Source of the DNA: Marisa cornuarietis | Lineage: Eukaryota; Mollusca; Gastropoda; Architaenioglossa; Ampullariidae | Reading direction: 5' to 3' | DNA length: 64,000 bases | Assembly (NCBI GenBank): GCA_004794655.1 | Contig: SMMW01000040.1 | Location: 248,001 to 312,000, forward strand | In this document: one piece after another, positions 1-9,808 of the stretch | Numbering within the stretch: position 1 is the stretch's first letter | Layout: each line of letters starts with the position of its first letter | Program-made: the position numbers and the translations under genes | The notes under the pieces: model-generated | Told to the model about the DNA's origin: nothing | The model's database searches: none | What the model saw: only the letters and a program-made list of their open reading frames with translations

Positions 1-43
1 ATTATGATGGTTATCAAAGGGAGACAAACGAAGAGGGACTTAC

Positions 44-347
44 AGAGCCCGCAGGATTTCCGACACACCTTCTGGACGTAAGTATTCGAGCAAATGCGTG
101 GATAATTGCACACAGCGTGATCCAGTACGTCATCTACGCACTCCTGTGGACGTGGGAACGTGAAAGCAATCGATGAGCCCGTCGAGGATGCGACAACTGA
201 CACCACCGTCGAAGCCGCGCGCACCGTGCTCTGGTACTGGAAGGTTTCTGGTGATGAAGATGGTAACAAAGACGTTCCAAATAAAAATTGTTGGCACTGC
301 TGTTAAAGCAGACACATTTGTGTCGTCATCATCGTTCTCCTCCTCCT

Positions 348-390
<43 letters not shown>

Positions 391-1631
391 GCTATTAAAA
401 AAGTTCGTGAATGATTAAAAGCTTTTTTGCAAATTCTTTAGCTAAATTGCAGTAGCGTTTAAATCTTCTTTTCGTTTATGTTAAGAATTCATTTCTTTAC
501 TTGTAGAGGTGTGTATAAAAGGGCCCGTTTGCCTGTTAAAATTCGGAGTAACTTTTCATGTCTGCAAAGAACTTACGAACGCCCAAACAAACTGGTGTCG
601 GATTCAGACTGACGTACGTTCTATCGGGGTGCAGAAATTGCAGGTCGAAGCACAGAGCGACACGGCGTACTCATCGCTGCAGAAATTATGTAGTTCGTCG
701 CAGGTTAGGCCGTTGACGATCCTGTCAAAGCAGTCACCGTCAGTGATGGAGTGTGGAGGAGCTACGACTGGCACCACTGTCGAGGAAGCTGGATCTGATT
801 GGATGGAATAACTCAAGGTCTTAGATTTGTGCTTTGTAGTGCATGCGTGAATTTATGTTTGATGCTACTTTAGGGTTTGTTTGAACGTGCGTACAGTTAA
901 AGAAGCCAGAAAGATTGTTCATTTTGCTGATTTGTACTCAAAGCTGGCATATATATTCGATTCTATGTAAATGAAAATAAAACCAAATTTAATACGTCTC
1001 ATGATCAGAGCAATCTTCCTATACGTACGCTAAACACACGGGAATCCTTTATATCTCCCCCAAAGATCATATCGCATAGTTAATTTGGTGGCATCTAAGA
1101 TTTCGAATCCTGTGGGATTTAGAGAGCCGCTGGTTGTAGATTTATCCTGGAGGTCAACCTGAACCCTCTGCTCACCGCAAAAGCCGCATGTGCGTGGACA
1201 AACTCTTTGGGCGTAGGTGTTGTTGCAGAAATATGGGATGTCCTTGCACGTCATGTCCATGCCCACGTGGTCCTGGCAGTAGGCCTGCAGGACTGGCGAA
1301 GCTATTACTGTGGATGCTGTGACATGAAAAGCATGGAACAAGCTGGCAAATCTGATAGATTTTACAAAACGTCTTCTGCGAGCGTAGACTGACCTTGTTT
1401 CGTCCAAGTTTTACTTCAGATTTCTGCGATTTCATCTTTTTGTTGCATTTCATCACCTTAGATTAACTTTGTTCATAATAGGCTATTGCACTTTGAACCT
1501 AGGAATGTTATCTGCTAAGTAACATGCAAAGAAAAAATGACAAAGGAATTATAAAAATTCTCCTGACCTTGCCAGCCATAGAAGAAGACAATAGAACAGG
1601 GCAACACGATAGCCAACAACGATGTTGCCAT
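44..1631 (-). CDS. Secreted multi-ShKT-domain protein, 5' part
   Basis: I see four exons: 1568-1631, 1176-1307, 618-776 and 44-196. The gene continues beyond the window start. The first exon encodes a short hydrophobic leader of about 21 residues starting with ATG at 1631, read as a signal peptide. Each following exon encodes one ShKT domain, with six cysteines spaced about 9-6-8-3-2 (5 in the second gap of the last one), preceded by a short Val/Ala/Ser/Thr/Pro-rich linker. Every internal exon is phase 1 at both ends, so domains can be added or lost without a frameshift. The last donor (GTAAGT at 43) falls inside the sixth cysteine codon. ShKT domains occur in secreted mucus, venom and protease-associated proteins. 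The residue before the conserved Tyr is Glu or Thr, not the Lys of the channel-blocking dyad, so potassium-channel activity should not be assumed. Exact function is unknown. Confidence 0.72.
348..390. repeat. (AATC)n microsatellite
   Basis: About ten perfect tandem copies of a 4 bp unit lie in the intron between the exons at 44-196 and 618-776 of the ShKT gene. Confidence 0.9.
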
Positions 1632-4600
1632 GGATACAAAAGGCCTTTAACTTGAATAATAGATGTCCTTGGCTTGTAAAGTCAGAAACCGGATCCTGTC
1701 TTACCCACCCTTGTCCTTTCGTAAAGACTAATTCCACTTTGACAAAAACTATCTTTTTGAACTGATTCACTCATTTATGTAGATAATGCTATTCTTTTTT
1801 AGAGTCTTACCATGATAAGCTCTGACATCAGTGCAATCTCATCTGACCAAAAGCAAAAAAAAGAGAATTGTGCTCAAGGCAAAGATAAGACTTTTGGCTA
1901 CATTTTGTTATCATGATTTATGGTCAACGTTAAAACACTCGCATCCAGCTTTGCTAAATAACTTTAATCTTAATTAAAAGTTCAAATCTATTCTTACTTA
2001 AAAATCTAGCAAGTGCATTAATAATAAAAATTAACGGTATGTTGTTTTAAGTAGTCTCTATTAAAAATTATAGTAAAACTTTTATTTCTTGCCAGTAAAA
2101 AACTGCACATTTTCTTAAGGAAAGCTCCATTTAAGCAAAGTATCTGGTTTATACATCCCAAGAAGTAGACAGAAAACGTCTAAGATATATAAATATATTT
2201 ACATTTCATATATTTCATAACAATAATTCCAGTTTTGAAAATATAATACATTCAAGTAAACCCCTCCAAACGTCCATCCTGTCCCTTTTAACGCAGGTGA
2301 AGTTGCGGAATGTCACCTCACAGCATATCGACTCCCACCTGTACCTGTAGGACTGGCAAACCTGCGACCAGTTATAGAACTCAGTGGCATCGACTGCACA
2401 CTGCTACACGAGAAACACGCCACAGGCTGGCGACTCTTCTAGGTTTAATGGCGGGCGAGAGAGTCATGCTTCGTTTCTTTCATGCTCCTTATCGCCTTTT
2501 TATGATTTCATTTCTTGTTGCTTTTCTTTGCTGTGCATACTAAAACTTTAACAAAATGTAACAACTTTAGAAGTTTTCACACGTCCGTATTAACTAATAT
2601 GCAGAATAAAGACAAATTGAAAGAGATCGTTTGACTGTGCCAATCACAGATGAAGACCATACAGTTTAACAACGGCATGGCCAGTGCTAATATCACTGAT
2701 ACTAAATATTTGTCAGTAGACGTCTTTTTTATTATTCCACTTGGTTTAACTCCTTGTTGACGGAAGGCTAAGCACCGGTTCCCTTCCCTTTGGAGCGAGA
2801 TGTATTTACCTTTTTTAAAAAATCATAAAAAATTAACTATAAAAGGTAGAAGAACAATTTAAATTGATAATGATAGATCACCATGTGTAAAAAAGAAATA
2901 TCTTTACCTTATGTTTGCTTAAAAACACACTTTTAAAGTATTTCCATCAGAAAATGCCATTAGTAACGAGAAGAAATCCGATAGAGGTTTCAGAAGCCTA
3001 AACAAATATAACACAAGGGAAGAAACTACTAGAACACTTGGGAAATAGTCCACCATGATTCCCCCTCCCTTGAAATCGCAGGAAGTGAAAGATATCGTGG
3101 TGAACAAAGAGTTTTTCGATGATCGCCATCTTGAGAAATAAAGCACGTTGTTGTGTCTCACTTTGACATGGATTTTTACTTCAACAAACGCAAAGGAGAA
3201 GAAAATAGTAAGTAATTTTACAATTCTAATGTATATTCTAATAAAACATATGTTTATTTGGTACTTTATGTCTGTAAATATTGTGTAAATAATTTTTTTT
3301 TGTTAATTTCCGGCCGGCGAATTTCTAACGTTCTCAAACGCGTACAGTCATACTCTTTCATTTGATTTTAGTACTCGAAGACAAAACCTATGTATCTTAA
3401 AATTTACAGCAAGTGAATGTATTAAAAATGCTCTTTTAAACGGTGTATTACTGATGGTTGTCTTTACTGTAGGTTAAAAAATATAAATTTTCAAAGCTGC
3501 CGGTCGAACTTTCTACCCCGGGTATTTGCTAGCCATTTTGTAAACAGAAAGACAGGTACCGTGGAAAAACGCAGAAAATTACTATCAAACGTAACAAACT
3601 ACGTCATAAGAAGGAAATCACTCGATAGGAAAATGAATCAACAATCGAACTGATTAATTTTTTCGGCAAAAAACCAGCGGAATGAGCATTAAAAAAATTT
3701 AAAGCAATCAAACGGGTGCGAGTAACCGTTCCGGGAAAAGGGAATGGCGGCGCGAACGTATGAACCTGACCGTGCCGTCAACGAAGAGCTAAAACTGGTT
3801 TTCTAACTTTTTCATTCATTTATAGAAGTCAAGGTGTTTAGGTCTGTAACTGATGAGTTTCAGCTGAAGATAGGACCGTGTTCCTACATTATGTTAACCA
3901 TAGTAAGAAGTGATGGTTAGCGTAGGTGTACATGACTTCGTAACACCACGCACGCACACACGCACGCACGCACGCATATATTTTTTTGTAAGTTCCCTTA
4001 AAAGTCTTAGTCTTGGATATTCGATTCTCCCCCAAATTTTCCAAACACGTTATTTCTGCATTAACTGTTCCAGCTTCTTTGGAAGATCTATATTTGTATT
4101 TCACTTTCACGGAGACAATAATGTTTTTTTAAAAACACGCACGGACAGACCGTTTTAAGAAAAGACAGTTAAAAAAAACCGTCGAGAAGACACACACATT
4201 AAATTTTCTGGCCATCTTGGCAAATATGATGTATGACCATCGTGTAAGACTGTGTCAGATATGAAACATATTGGACAATGTGTCTGGTTGAGAAGGTTTA
4301 ATGGCGAGAAAGAGAAAGAAGGGAATACAGCTTACCTCTAGCAAATAACAGAATTCAAAAAGATACACCATATTATGTATTGTCCCATATTTATACGAAT
4401 CATTGCTTGTGTTTTTTAATCCAGGACATATAAATGATTGCTTTATTCATCCAGCGTTGAATATGCCGTGAGATGTCTAGGTTAGAAAGAGTTGAGTTAA
4501 AGCAATTACTTAAAGTCCACGTATTATATTATGTCGACCGCGAGTTCACGGAAGGAGCTGATGCCGAGGACCCAGTTAATCTGCCGTACTTAAGTCGAAC

Positions 4601-4633
4601 GAAGTTTTAAGGAGCCGTCATGCAACCAGCCTT
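1632..4633. other. Spacer between the two ShKT genes
   Basis: No confident gene is seen. The stretch holds the promoter of the downstream ShKT gene, short poly-A/T tracts, and an ACGC/ACAC microsatellite at about 3944-3976. It also holds a plus-strand start-plus-donor pattern at 3168-3207 reported separately. An open stretch at 2294-2450 has a plausible acceptor (CGCAG at about 2293) and scattered cysteines, but no domain I can name. Confidence 0.6.
3125..3207 (+). other. Possible first exon with YY1-like element
   Basis: A GCCATCTTG sequence at 3125-3133, the core of YY1 promoter elements, precedes an ATG at 3168. That ATG opens 13 codons rich in Lys, Glu and Asn and reaches a perfect GTAAGT donor after 3207 (phase 1). 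It resembles a short first coding exon of a plus-strand gene, but no matching downstream exon was found. It may be chance, or the remnant of a promoter. Confidence 0.25.
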
Positions 4634-7600
4634 TCACGGGGACGTGCAAAGGCCACAGAATTTCTTGCAGGCGACCGATCCCAAAGGGTCTTCGCATAGA
4701 GACGTCACATTCTTCGATAGTTCCTCTAGTTGCTCACAGGTGACGCCCTCGCGGACACGATCTTCACAGCCTGCATGACACACACACACACACACGCACA
4801 CGCACGCACGCACGCACGCACCAACCCAAGAGAATTGCTAGTATTCTTTTCCTCGCCACACGTGATTATACGAAATTATGTTTACTTTCGTTTTGTTAAG
4901 TCCGAAGTAGTCGTCCCGTGTTACATTTGTCGCCATAAACAGTTAATGTCAAATATATACAAAAGTCAGTGACATTTATTTATAAAATCTTTTTTTTTAT
5001 ACTAAAACTCATATTTGTCATCGGTGCGAAGCTACGCTCGACACTTATAAACCCTTGCTATACTCACAAAAGCCGCACGTCCTGGGGCAAAGCAGTTTGG
5101 CGTATGTGTCCGAGCAGAAGTGTGGAATCAAGGTGCACCAGTTGTCCACCAACTTGTCCTCGCAGCTGCCGTCGTCGTCGGAGGAAGAGGTTGAAAATTG
5201 CGCAGTGACGTGGCTTGATGTCGTCGTCGCGCTAGTTACTGTTGTTGCTGCCTGCGTACTGCTCTGTGTTTTATCTACCAAAAACAAACCAAACCTACAA
5301 CAACAACAACAACAACAACAACACAAAAATGTGGTGACCGGACACTTAATCCCCGGACACTTAATCCCCGACACTTCATCCCCTAGACACTTCATCCCCT
5401 AGACACTTCATCCCCAGACACTTCATCCCCAAATCGCAACACAACACTCAAAACTGCTATTTTGTGAACTTGAAATATTATAACCGTAAGAGAAATGTGT
5501 CGCGTGGTAACTGTGGGTAACTCTGGTAAGACTGGTTTGCGCTGGGTTTACAATTAGCGATCTACCCTCTAGGCGATACTAGGTGGACTCCCTAACGTAA
5601 CCAGCCAGTTCCAAGGCCATACTGACCAGGAGCAGACCGCCCCATCGTCGGCTTTCTTCGCTCGGCACCGACGGCCCGTCTGCTGCAAGGAAAACAACCA
5701 CTATTGTCCGGGCTAAGTGCGCTGGGTTCACAAGTAGCGATCTACCCTCTAGGCGATACAATGTGGACATTCCTTGATGGTCTACGTGAGGATTGTCAGC
5801 TACACAAGGCATCTGTTCTACAGTCATGCGCCGGCAGAGAGAAACGTCCAAAGAAGTAGGCTGAATTGGCCATGAGAATCAGCAACATTGTACAGCGATA
5901 TGAGGCAATGGATCGTCTTCTGTACCTTCGATCATTAGCTTATCTGTCATATTGATTAACAACACTTTTTATATCTTAATGTTGAAAAACATTGACTTTA
6001 ATAGCCACATGAACTTTAACTAATGTTACAAATGTTGAAATTAAGTATTATTTTAATTGTCAAACTTATTTTGATGTTTACATGAAATAATTATTTGAAT
6101 TTGAATTAAATTTTTCATTCACTTCATAATTTTTTTAGTTGAAATTTCATTTTGAGGATGAAGTGTCTGGGGATTAAGTGTCTAGGGGATTAAGTCTCGG
6201 GGATGAAGTGTCTGGGGATTAAGTGTCTGGGATTCCAAAAATGTGATCGAGTTCGAAAACATGGACATTTTTATTAAAAGACTAGTGAGGTGCATTTTTT
6301 TATAATAAACATTGCAAGACACTATTCTCCCCTCAGTGACTATAGCTCTCTTCCGCTCTTGCTATAAAATCACCATGTACTAAATGAGGTCAAAACCACA
6401 GGCATCATGAAAAAATTTTGATTGCTTTGCAATGAAAGAGATGGGAACATACGTTAATTAGGTATACCTGACGTCAACATTGTGCATGGGGATATTCTCA
6501 GAAAGAGGAAAAGAACGGAAAAGAGCTGTTCACCCAGATTTGGGGAAATAGTCCCCATGATAGTACTGACAGACAGATAGAAAAGTTAGGTATGTAGGCA
6601 AAAAAAAAAAGAGAAAAAGATTGAATAAATGAATAAATGACTGAAAAAATAGTCACGCACTCACCATTGCATAGTCCACACAGATGGGGACATATGATAG
6701 ACGAAAGGTGGGTATTCTGGCAGAAATATTGTTGGCAGATGTTACTGTCTGGCAGAACGCAGTTCCCTGTAAGTACAAAACTCAACTCGTTCACCGTCAT
6801 TTCGCAGTGACTTTCTGACAAAGACACGCCCCTAATTACATTTTAGAAGACGGAGGGAGGAGGAGGACAAAGTGCCACAGAGGTGGAAATGGGGGAAGTC
6901 TCCCATGCATTCCTTCACCCTAACATATAAATATATTCTAAAGAATCTGAAAAGACCATTTTATAAAAGTCATTATTTGTCTTCAAGTTTTTTGGTTTTT
7001 GTTCTCGGCCATTCATTTTACACGCACTTGAGCACTGTAATTAGTTCTTTCGGTGCCGTTAAATAAACAGTTATTCTTCTACAATAAAACGTTGCATTCA
7101 TAAAAGTTTTACCCAGACATCCTGTTTTTACGTAGAGCGCGAGATAACAAATAAAATTAAAGAGGGTTACGTTTCCAGAACAAAAAAAATCGGTTTTCAT
7201 GCCAGCTAACGCGTGGGATTTCAAATGAAGACACATATATCTTTCTTTCCTTCGTTAATTTTTTTTCTTCTTAATAGGACAAGAGCGCTTTTCAAACATT
7301 TTACGCACACACATACACACGCGCGTGGTCCTGAACCTGTACTGGATAAAACTTTACTACTAATGTCTTTGCTTTAACCAGTTATATAATTATACAGATT
7401 GATGAAATACTAAAGCGGTGAGTACTTGTATAACAGATGACAGAGTAGACAGTCCTGATATTTCTTTACAAATTTCTTTACATACACCTAGATGGTCGCG
7501 CCTACATTCCTCTTGGGATCTCCCGATTTAGTGTGCATATGAACTGAGACTTGATTCAGTGCTCATGGCAGTTATGGGGACAGAGGTCGAATAAGCCATC

Positions 7601-8091
7601 TGTTGCTTATAGGAGTATGACTACTGGACGTTATTTTACATTTTTAAACAATCATCCAGTAATTTTAAAGTGACTAAAATCTTTCAAACGTAATATTTTT
7701 CTACGGAAAAACAAGAAACTTCACTTTCACTAGTTTGATAAATTAATGTCAATAAAAGTGTTCACATAATGTCGTCATGTAAGTACATGGTTTAAGGTTT
7801 GAACTTTAAAGCTGATTAGGAAAAAAAACCTATTTATTATTGAAATGACTGTTGAACAGTTTTCATAACTTTTTCTATATTTCATGATTGTCGGAAAGAT
7901 ATTTCTGTCCCAGAGCAATCAGATTACATCAGACACTATGCTAAAAGAATAGCACGTGAAAACTCGGTACTACCGATAAAAAAGACAATCATTCGTCAAA
8001 ACTGGAGGAACAAAGAGTCCGCGCTCTCACCGTGACATCCAGAAAATAGAAGTACTGCTACTAACAGTACGGTCATCAACGTTCTTGTCAT
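4634..8091 (-). CDS. Secreted three-ShKT-domain protein
   Basis: Four exons are inferred: 8031-8091, 6665-6766, 5068-5274 and 4634-4770, giving 507 bp or 168 residues. Exon 1 starts with ATG at 8091 and encodes a classic signal peptide of about 20 residues with a Leu/Val core. Exons 2, 3 and 4 each carry one six-cysteine ShKT domain. Exon 3 has a long Ser/Thr-rich, probably O-glycosylated linker of about 30 residues before its domain, and exon 4 ends at TGA (4636-4634). All introns are phase 1. The sixth cysteine of domain 2 is split across the last intron as T|GC, and the splice restores a Cys codon, which supports the model. The domains lack the Lys-Tyr dyad of channel toxins. It is a tandem paralogue of the neighbouring gene at 44-1631. 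Likely a secreted epithelial or mucus protein; function unknown. Confidence 0.72.
4779..4822. repeat. CA / ACGC compound microsatellite
   Basis: A CA run passes directly into ACGC repeats just upstream of the final ShKT exon acceptor at 4771. In transcript sense it forms the GT-rich tract before that acceptor. Confidence 0.85.
5334..6235. mobile_element. Non-autonomous element with inverted minisatellite ends
   Basis: Both ends are short tandem arrays of a roughly 14-16 bp unit, in inverted orientation: about 5338-5433 reads ACACTTAATCCCC-like units, and about 6150-6232 reads GGGGATTAAGTGTCT-like units. The element is flanked by an exact 10 bp direct repeat, CAAAAATGTG, at 5324-5333 and 6236-6245, taken as the target duplication. 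A 9-10 bp duplication would fit Mutator-like elements, but no transposase is present and the class is inference. It sits in an intron of the ShKT gene, about 60 bp upstream of the exon at 5068-5274. Two internal 41 bp direct repeats start at 5539 and 5719. Confidence 0.75.
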
Positions 8092-8935
8092 GTTTCAGAG
8101 CAGCAGTCACTGCACAAAAATAATTTAAAAAAAATCTTCGTTGTGACTTTCAGCAGACTGCCAATTTCTTTCTGATCAGCTAAAGATCAAACGGCACTGT
8201 ATTTTGGTTTGCTTGTTACAACCAAACTTTTTTTAAAGCCTAACAGTACTTGCCTTTTATCGGTCACAGCACACTGACGCAAGACACGACGTTGAACGGT
8301 TCTTGTCCTCTTACACGGATTTTTATGTCCCCAATACATGTCATTTGAAAAATGAGGGCAATGGCGAAAGATAAGCCAGTGACAGTTCCTTTCAGACATG
8401 AGGTAAGGGTGTGGCGAACAGTTATCGGAGTAGCCTCTATCTTTCTCTTAAACAGACAATCAATGATGAACATTTTCATCATGTATTCAAATTCCACTTG
8501 GAACTTGGTCAGAGTGGAAGCTTGCATAACGACACAAGCATCCGGGAGAAAATAAATGTTTTGTTGTGCTTCTCTGGCCAGATATTTTCCTCAAAAGGAT
8601 TACTTCTGAATCGGATCGCTGTCGAATATGATCTTTATATACTAGTTTCCAGTAGTTAAAAATTGATGTTAATTAGGCATGTATATGTACAATTGTGACG
8701 TCAGGAGTTTAACTTCTGTCTGTGCATGGTAATGTTTGTGCGTGTGTAACCCGAGAACGGATATCTGGGGATCATCTATCTAGATTTATAGATTTAATAG
8801 TATCTTGTAATGAGCTTTGTCCAGCCGTTAGAAAAAACATGACATATCACTAGACCTCTAACGATGCATCAACCATTGCCAGAAAGCCTACTTTTATCAT
8901 TAGCATGATAAGCGCGGACTTGCGCATCCTCTCAC

Positions 8936-9089
8936 CGCAAGGTGCACATTTCCAGTAATTGGCCACCACATTAACTTGCTGGCAGCAACAGCTTTCGTCA
9001 AACACGATTGAAGATCTTTTTAAGGCCGAGAAATCTATGAGGCAACGAGGAACGCACGCAGCACATTTAAGCTGCCACCAACCACTCAA
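8936..9089 (-). other. Possible cysteine-rich exon
   Basis: An open segment on the minus strand carries about nine cysteines, including a CCC run and a terminal C-x2-C. It ends at a good GTGAGA donor after 8936, in phase 1 as in the nearby ShKT exons. The spacing does not match ShKT, and I could not find a convincing acceptor or partner exon. Just downstream, at 8927-8850, a short open frame begins with ATG and a hydrophobic signal-peptide-like stretch. It may be an exon of a third secreted cysteine-rich gene or a decayed paralogue. Confidence 0.25.
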
Positions 9090-9237
9090 AGTCTCTTTGT
9101 GTCGGAAAGCTTTTTATTTACGATTTGTTTGTAGAAGCATAACAAGTGAATAATTTCTGCTTAACGTACTTACAAACATTATAAAAATGAAACAGAACAA
9201 AGCAAAATAAAATAAAACCCTTATTTTACATTTGTCA

Positions 9238-9365
9238 CATAAGTGCTGTTCTGGGTTCAGATCTCGTCTCGAGCACGCTGTTCTATCTCTGCGTGTGGCA
9301 TCTGTTTACAGGGCTGGCTGATTTGCTGTGATACAGCCTTAGTTGCTGACTCGGCGTTAAACAAC
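9238..9365 (+). mobile_element. SINE fragment (core and 3' part)
   Basis: It begins near a B-box-like GGTTCAGATCTCG and contains a core reading CTCTGCGTGTGGCATCTG followed by TTTACAGGGCTGGCT. The same core recurs in reverse orientation at about 40202-40395, which shows a dispersed family. The end carries GGCGTTAAACAAC, a common SINE tail type. Confidence 0.6.
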
Positions 9366-9559
9366 TATGCCCCCATCCCCTGACGTTATCAGCAAAAAAC
9401 TCAACGTTCACTGCCGCTGTCCCGCTGTCTCTGTCGGGGTGAGGGTGCGTAGCTTTTCATCAGCTGCGCTATACCACAGGTGATTCAGCACCACAATGTG
9501 CGTGCTCACCAGAACTATGGAGCGCCACGAAAAGAATTCTCCCCCACAAAAAGGATAGC

Positions 9560-9808
9560 GGTAGATCCGTCATATTTTCTGCCGATGAGGAGTGGAATGT
9601 TTAGAGACCACACTGTTCTCGGAGCCAGCTTTTAGTGAACGCAGCGACCCTCTCTTCTACCTTTTCTACTCAAGAATACCTATTCAACACCTGAATCAAC
9701 TGAAGGGTGTATACAGCACTACACGGGAATCGAACTGGCTAATTAACGCAGCTCAAATCCGACCTGAGACTTAAGTTTTAACCAGTTGGCTATCCGCTGT
9801 TTCTGTTT
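9560..9808 (-). mobile_element. tRNA-derived SINE
   Basis: On the minus strand the segment starts with an A-box-like GATAGCCAACTGGTTAAAA and, about 45 bases later, a B-box-like AGTTCGATTCCC. These are the two internal RNA polymerase III promoter boxes of tRNA. A non-tRNA body of about 150 bp follows. There is no cloverleaf good enough to call a functional tRNA gene. Confidence 0.55.

Noticed and set aside
2310..2543. Plus-strand 77-codon frame with several cysteines, preceded by an acceptor-like CGCAG
   Set aside because: No cysteine pattern of a known domain in any frame, frames conflict, and there is no donor or partner exon.
3950..3980. Open frames through ACGC/ACAC tracts (also at 4780, 26140, 52180 and 61580)
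   Set aside because: Microsatellites give long open frames of alternating residues with no coding meaning.
5579..5851. 90-codon minus-strand frame
   Set aside because: It lies wholly inside the minisatellite-ended mobile element and includes its duplicated block. No domain is recognised.
9710..9808. tRNA gene on the minus strand
   Set aside because: A and B boxes are present, but the arms do not pair well and a SINE body follows, so it is a tRNA-derived SINE.
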